In this document: positions 62,947-64,000 of the stretch, piece after piece
How the letters are laid out: every line of letters begins with the position of its first letter
Position numbering within the stretch: position 1 is the stretch's first letter
Source of the DNA: Oscillatoria salina IIICB1
Lineage (GTDB): Bacteria; Cyanobacteriota; Cyanobacteriia; Cyanobacteriales; SIO1D9
DNA: 64,000 bases
Reading direction: 5' to 3'
Assembly: GCF_020144665.1 (NCBI RefSeq)
Contig: NZ_JAAHBQ010000009.1
Span: 1 to 64,000 of the forward strand
The notes under the pieces: generated by a model
Told to the model about the DNA's origin: nothing
Databases searched by the model: none
The model's input: the letters and a program-made list of their open reading frames with translations, nothing else
Program-made: the position numbers and the translations under genes

Positions 62947-63744
62947 ATGCTAGAAACTTCCTTTATCGCACCGGAAATAGAATTACCGCCAACTGCGGCA
63001 GAACTTCCTTCTGAAGATAATATTCCCATGGAAACACAACGCCATAAAATGCAAATGGACTTGCTAATCGATACCACAGAAATTTGGTTAGCCCCCAGGT
63101 CTGATGGCTACACCAGTGGGAATATGTTTGTTTATTTTAGTTTAGAACAAGTACGCAACCGAGACTTTCGCGGTCCAGATTTTTTTGTAGTTTTAGGTGT
63201 CCCCAGACGCGAACGTTTAAGTTGGGTAGTTTGGGAAGAAGGAAAAGCGCCTGATGTAGTCATTGAGCTACTTTCAGAAAGTACCGCACCTTTTGATAAA
63301 GATAGGAAAAAGCTGATTTATCAAAATCAATTGCGCGTACCGGAATATTATTGGTTTGACCCTTTTAATCCTGATGATTGGGCTGGTTTTCATCTCCAAA
63401 ATGGAGTTTATCAGCCTATTTTGCCGAACGAACGCGGACAATTAATTAGTCCGACTTTGGGGTTAGCTTTAATTTGTTGGAATGGGAATTACCGAGGAGT
63501 TGAAACTACTTGGTTACGATGGGCAAATTTAGCAGGAGAATTGATTCCTACTTTAGCAGAACAAGAACGATTACGCGCAGATCGTATTCAAGAACAAGCA
63601 AATAATGCTGAACAACGCGCAGATCGTGCTGAGTCTCAATTACAGCAGGTAGCACGCAATTTATTGCAGCAAGGAATGAGTCTAAATCAAGTAGCTCAAA
63701 TGACGGGTTTGTCTGAGTCTCAAATTGAACAATTGAACAGTTAA
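62947..63744 (+). CDS. Uma2 family protein with C-terminal HTH-like tail
   Basis: This 265-residue protein has the Uma2 core: NMFVYFSLEQVRNRDFRGPDFFVV with the conserved Asp, KAPDVVIELLSESTAPFDKD with the conserved Glu, and RVPEYYWFDPFNP. After residue 205 come a coiled coil (RADRIQEQANNAEQRADRAE) and a tail LLQQGMSLNQVAQMTGLSES that resembles the small helix-turn-helix motif ending many Rpn/PD-(D/E)XK transposase-like proteins. This tail is absent from the other two intact Uma2 genes here. Start and stop are clear; no strong ribosome-binding site is seen. Confidence 0.88.
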   Translation: MLETSFIAPEIELPPTAAELPSEDNIPMETQRHKMQMDLLIDTTEIWLAPRSDGYTSGNMFVYFSLEQVRNRDFRGPDFFVVLGVPRRERLSWVVWEEGKAPDVVIELLSESTAPFDKDRKKLIYQNQLRVPEYYWFDPFNPDDWAGFHLQNGVYQPILPNERGQLISPTLGLALICWNGNYRGVETTWLRWANLAGELIPTLAEQERLRADRIQEQANNAEQRADRAESQLQQVARNLLQQGMSLNQVAQMTGLSESQIEQLNS

Positions 63745-63779
63745 GTTATTTCAAAGACACTTAATTATTCGTTGAGGAG

Positions 63780-63831
63780 GCAAAATGGTCAAATGGTTTA
63801 AACTTTGAAAATTTTACCATTTTGCTTGCTC
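63780..63831 (+). terminator. Hairpin downstream of the Uma2 pair
   Basis: GCAAAATGGT (63780-63789) and ACCATTTTGC (63816-63825) form a 10-bp stem with a 26-base loop, followed by TTGCTCTTT. It lies 35 bases past the stop; the T-tract is weak. Confidence 0.45.
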
Positions 63832-63889
63832 TTTGTTCAAGTTAGGTAATGAAATTTAATGTTTCTGTGAATGTTACTAAAGATGATTT

Positions 63890-64000
63890 ATGGAAGAATT
63901 ATTAGCATTAAAAGATTTACTACTTCAAGGCGATATTACTAACGCTTTAGCTATTGTTGAAGAACTTGAAGAAATGAGCCGAGATGACAAAATAAATAAT
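63890..64000 (+). CDS. Start of a DUF29-like gene cut by the window edge
   Basis: The first 37 codons are present, from an ATG at 63890 to the end of the window. The peptide is helical (EELLALKDLLLQGDITNALA and IVEELEEMSRDDKI) and I recognise it as like the start of cyanobacterial DUF29-type proteins. The stop is outside the window, and function is unknown. The ATG lacks a strong ribosome-binding site. Confidence 0.6.
   Translation, partial: MEELLALKDLLLQGDITNALAIVEELEEMSRDDKINN

Noticed and set aside
63771-63789. GAGGAGG followed by ATGGTC as a small gene start
   Set aside because: GAGGAGGCAAAATG at 63774-63787 looks like a ribosome-binding site and start, but the frame ATG GTC AAA TGG TTT AAA CTT TGA stops after seven codons. 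It is not supported as a gene.

Overview
The window is chromosomal DNA from a cyanobacterium. It carries photosynthetic electron-carrier genes (petJ, petE, psbV, petG, cytM), many HIP1 octamers (GCGATCGC), a cyanoexosortase B pair, and several families seen mainly in cyanobacteria (DUF3370, CsbD, Uma2/DUF820, Rcp1-type regulators). Genus cannot be fixed from the sequence alone. The size of the exopolysaccharide (EPS) and sensor-kinase content suggests a large-genome, biofilm- or sheath-forming species, which is an inference.

Region 1 (about 0.4-16.8 kb, + strand) is a Wzx/Wzy-type EPS cluster. It holds a WecG/TagA/CpsF glycosyltransferase, several GT4 and one GT2 enzyme, a Wzc-like tyrosine autokinase, a flippase, a PAPS-type sulfotransferase, an O-antigen polymerase/ligase-like membrane protein, a hexapeptide acetyltransferase, a DUF6492 protein and a membrane-anchored GH74-like glycanase. 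The product is plausibly a sulfated, acetylated polymer. The genes rpe and lepB follow; this LepB lacks the usual catalytic lysine.

Region 2 (18.3-25.1 kb, - strand) is a second EPS/export block: DegT aminotransferase, cyanoexosortase B, its partner protein, a Wza-like SLBB export protein, and a second Wzc-like protein with degenerate nucleotide-binding motifs.

Region 3 (25.3-31.7 kb) has mixed genes: a hypothetical protein, a Tat-type dienelactone hydrolase, Uma2, an Uma2 remnant, uvrB, a GNRP-repeat protein, CsbD and rhomboid.

Region 4 (31.8-34.2 kb, - strand) encodes three lumenal redox proteins in a row: cytochrome c6, plastocyanin and cytochrome c550, each with its own strong hairpin. 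A small IF2_N-like protein gene follows. Region 5 (34.3-44.6 kb) has siroheme genes, PAP2, pdxH, LapA-scpA, DUF3370, a peptidase C15-like/nuclease-like fusion, hisH, rsmD, petG (a 37-aa gene) and cytM.

Region 6 (44.8-57.4 kb) is a signalling island: a coiled-coil protein, a seven-PAS hybrid kinase, a PAS/GAF kinase, an Rcp1-like receiver, and two REC-PAS-kinases. Their kinase modules appear to have been exchanged among paralogs. No DNA-binding output regulator is present.

Region 7 (57.4-64 kb) has a hypothetical protein, a ROK sugar kinase with an oligopeptide/nickel-type permease, a TPR protein, two adjacent Uma2 genes and the start of a gene cut by the window edge. Intergenic DNA carries heptamer tandem repeats and palindromic repeats typical of cyanobacteria. 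No rRNA, tRNA, CRISPR array, intact insertion sequence or prophage was recognised.
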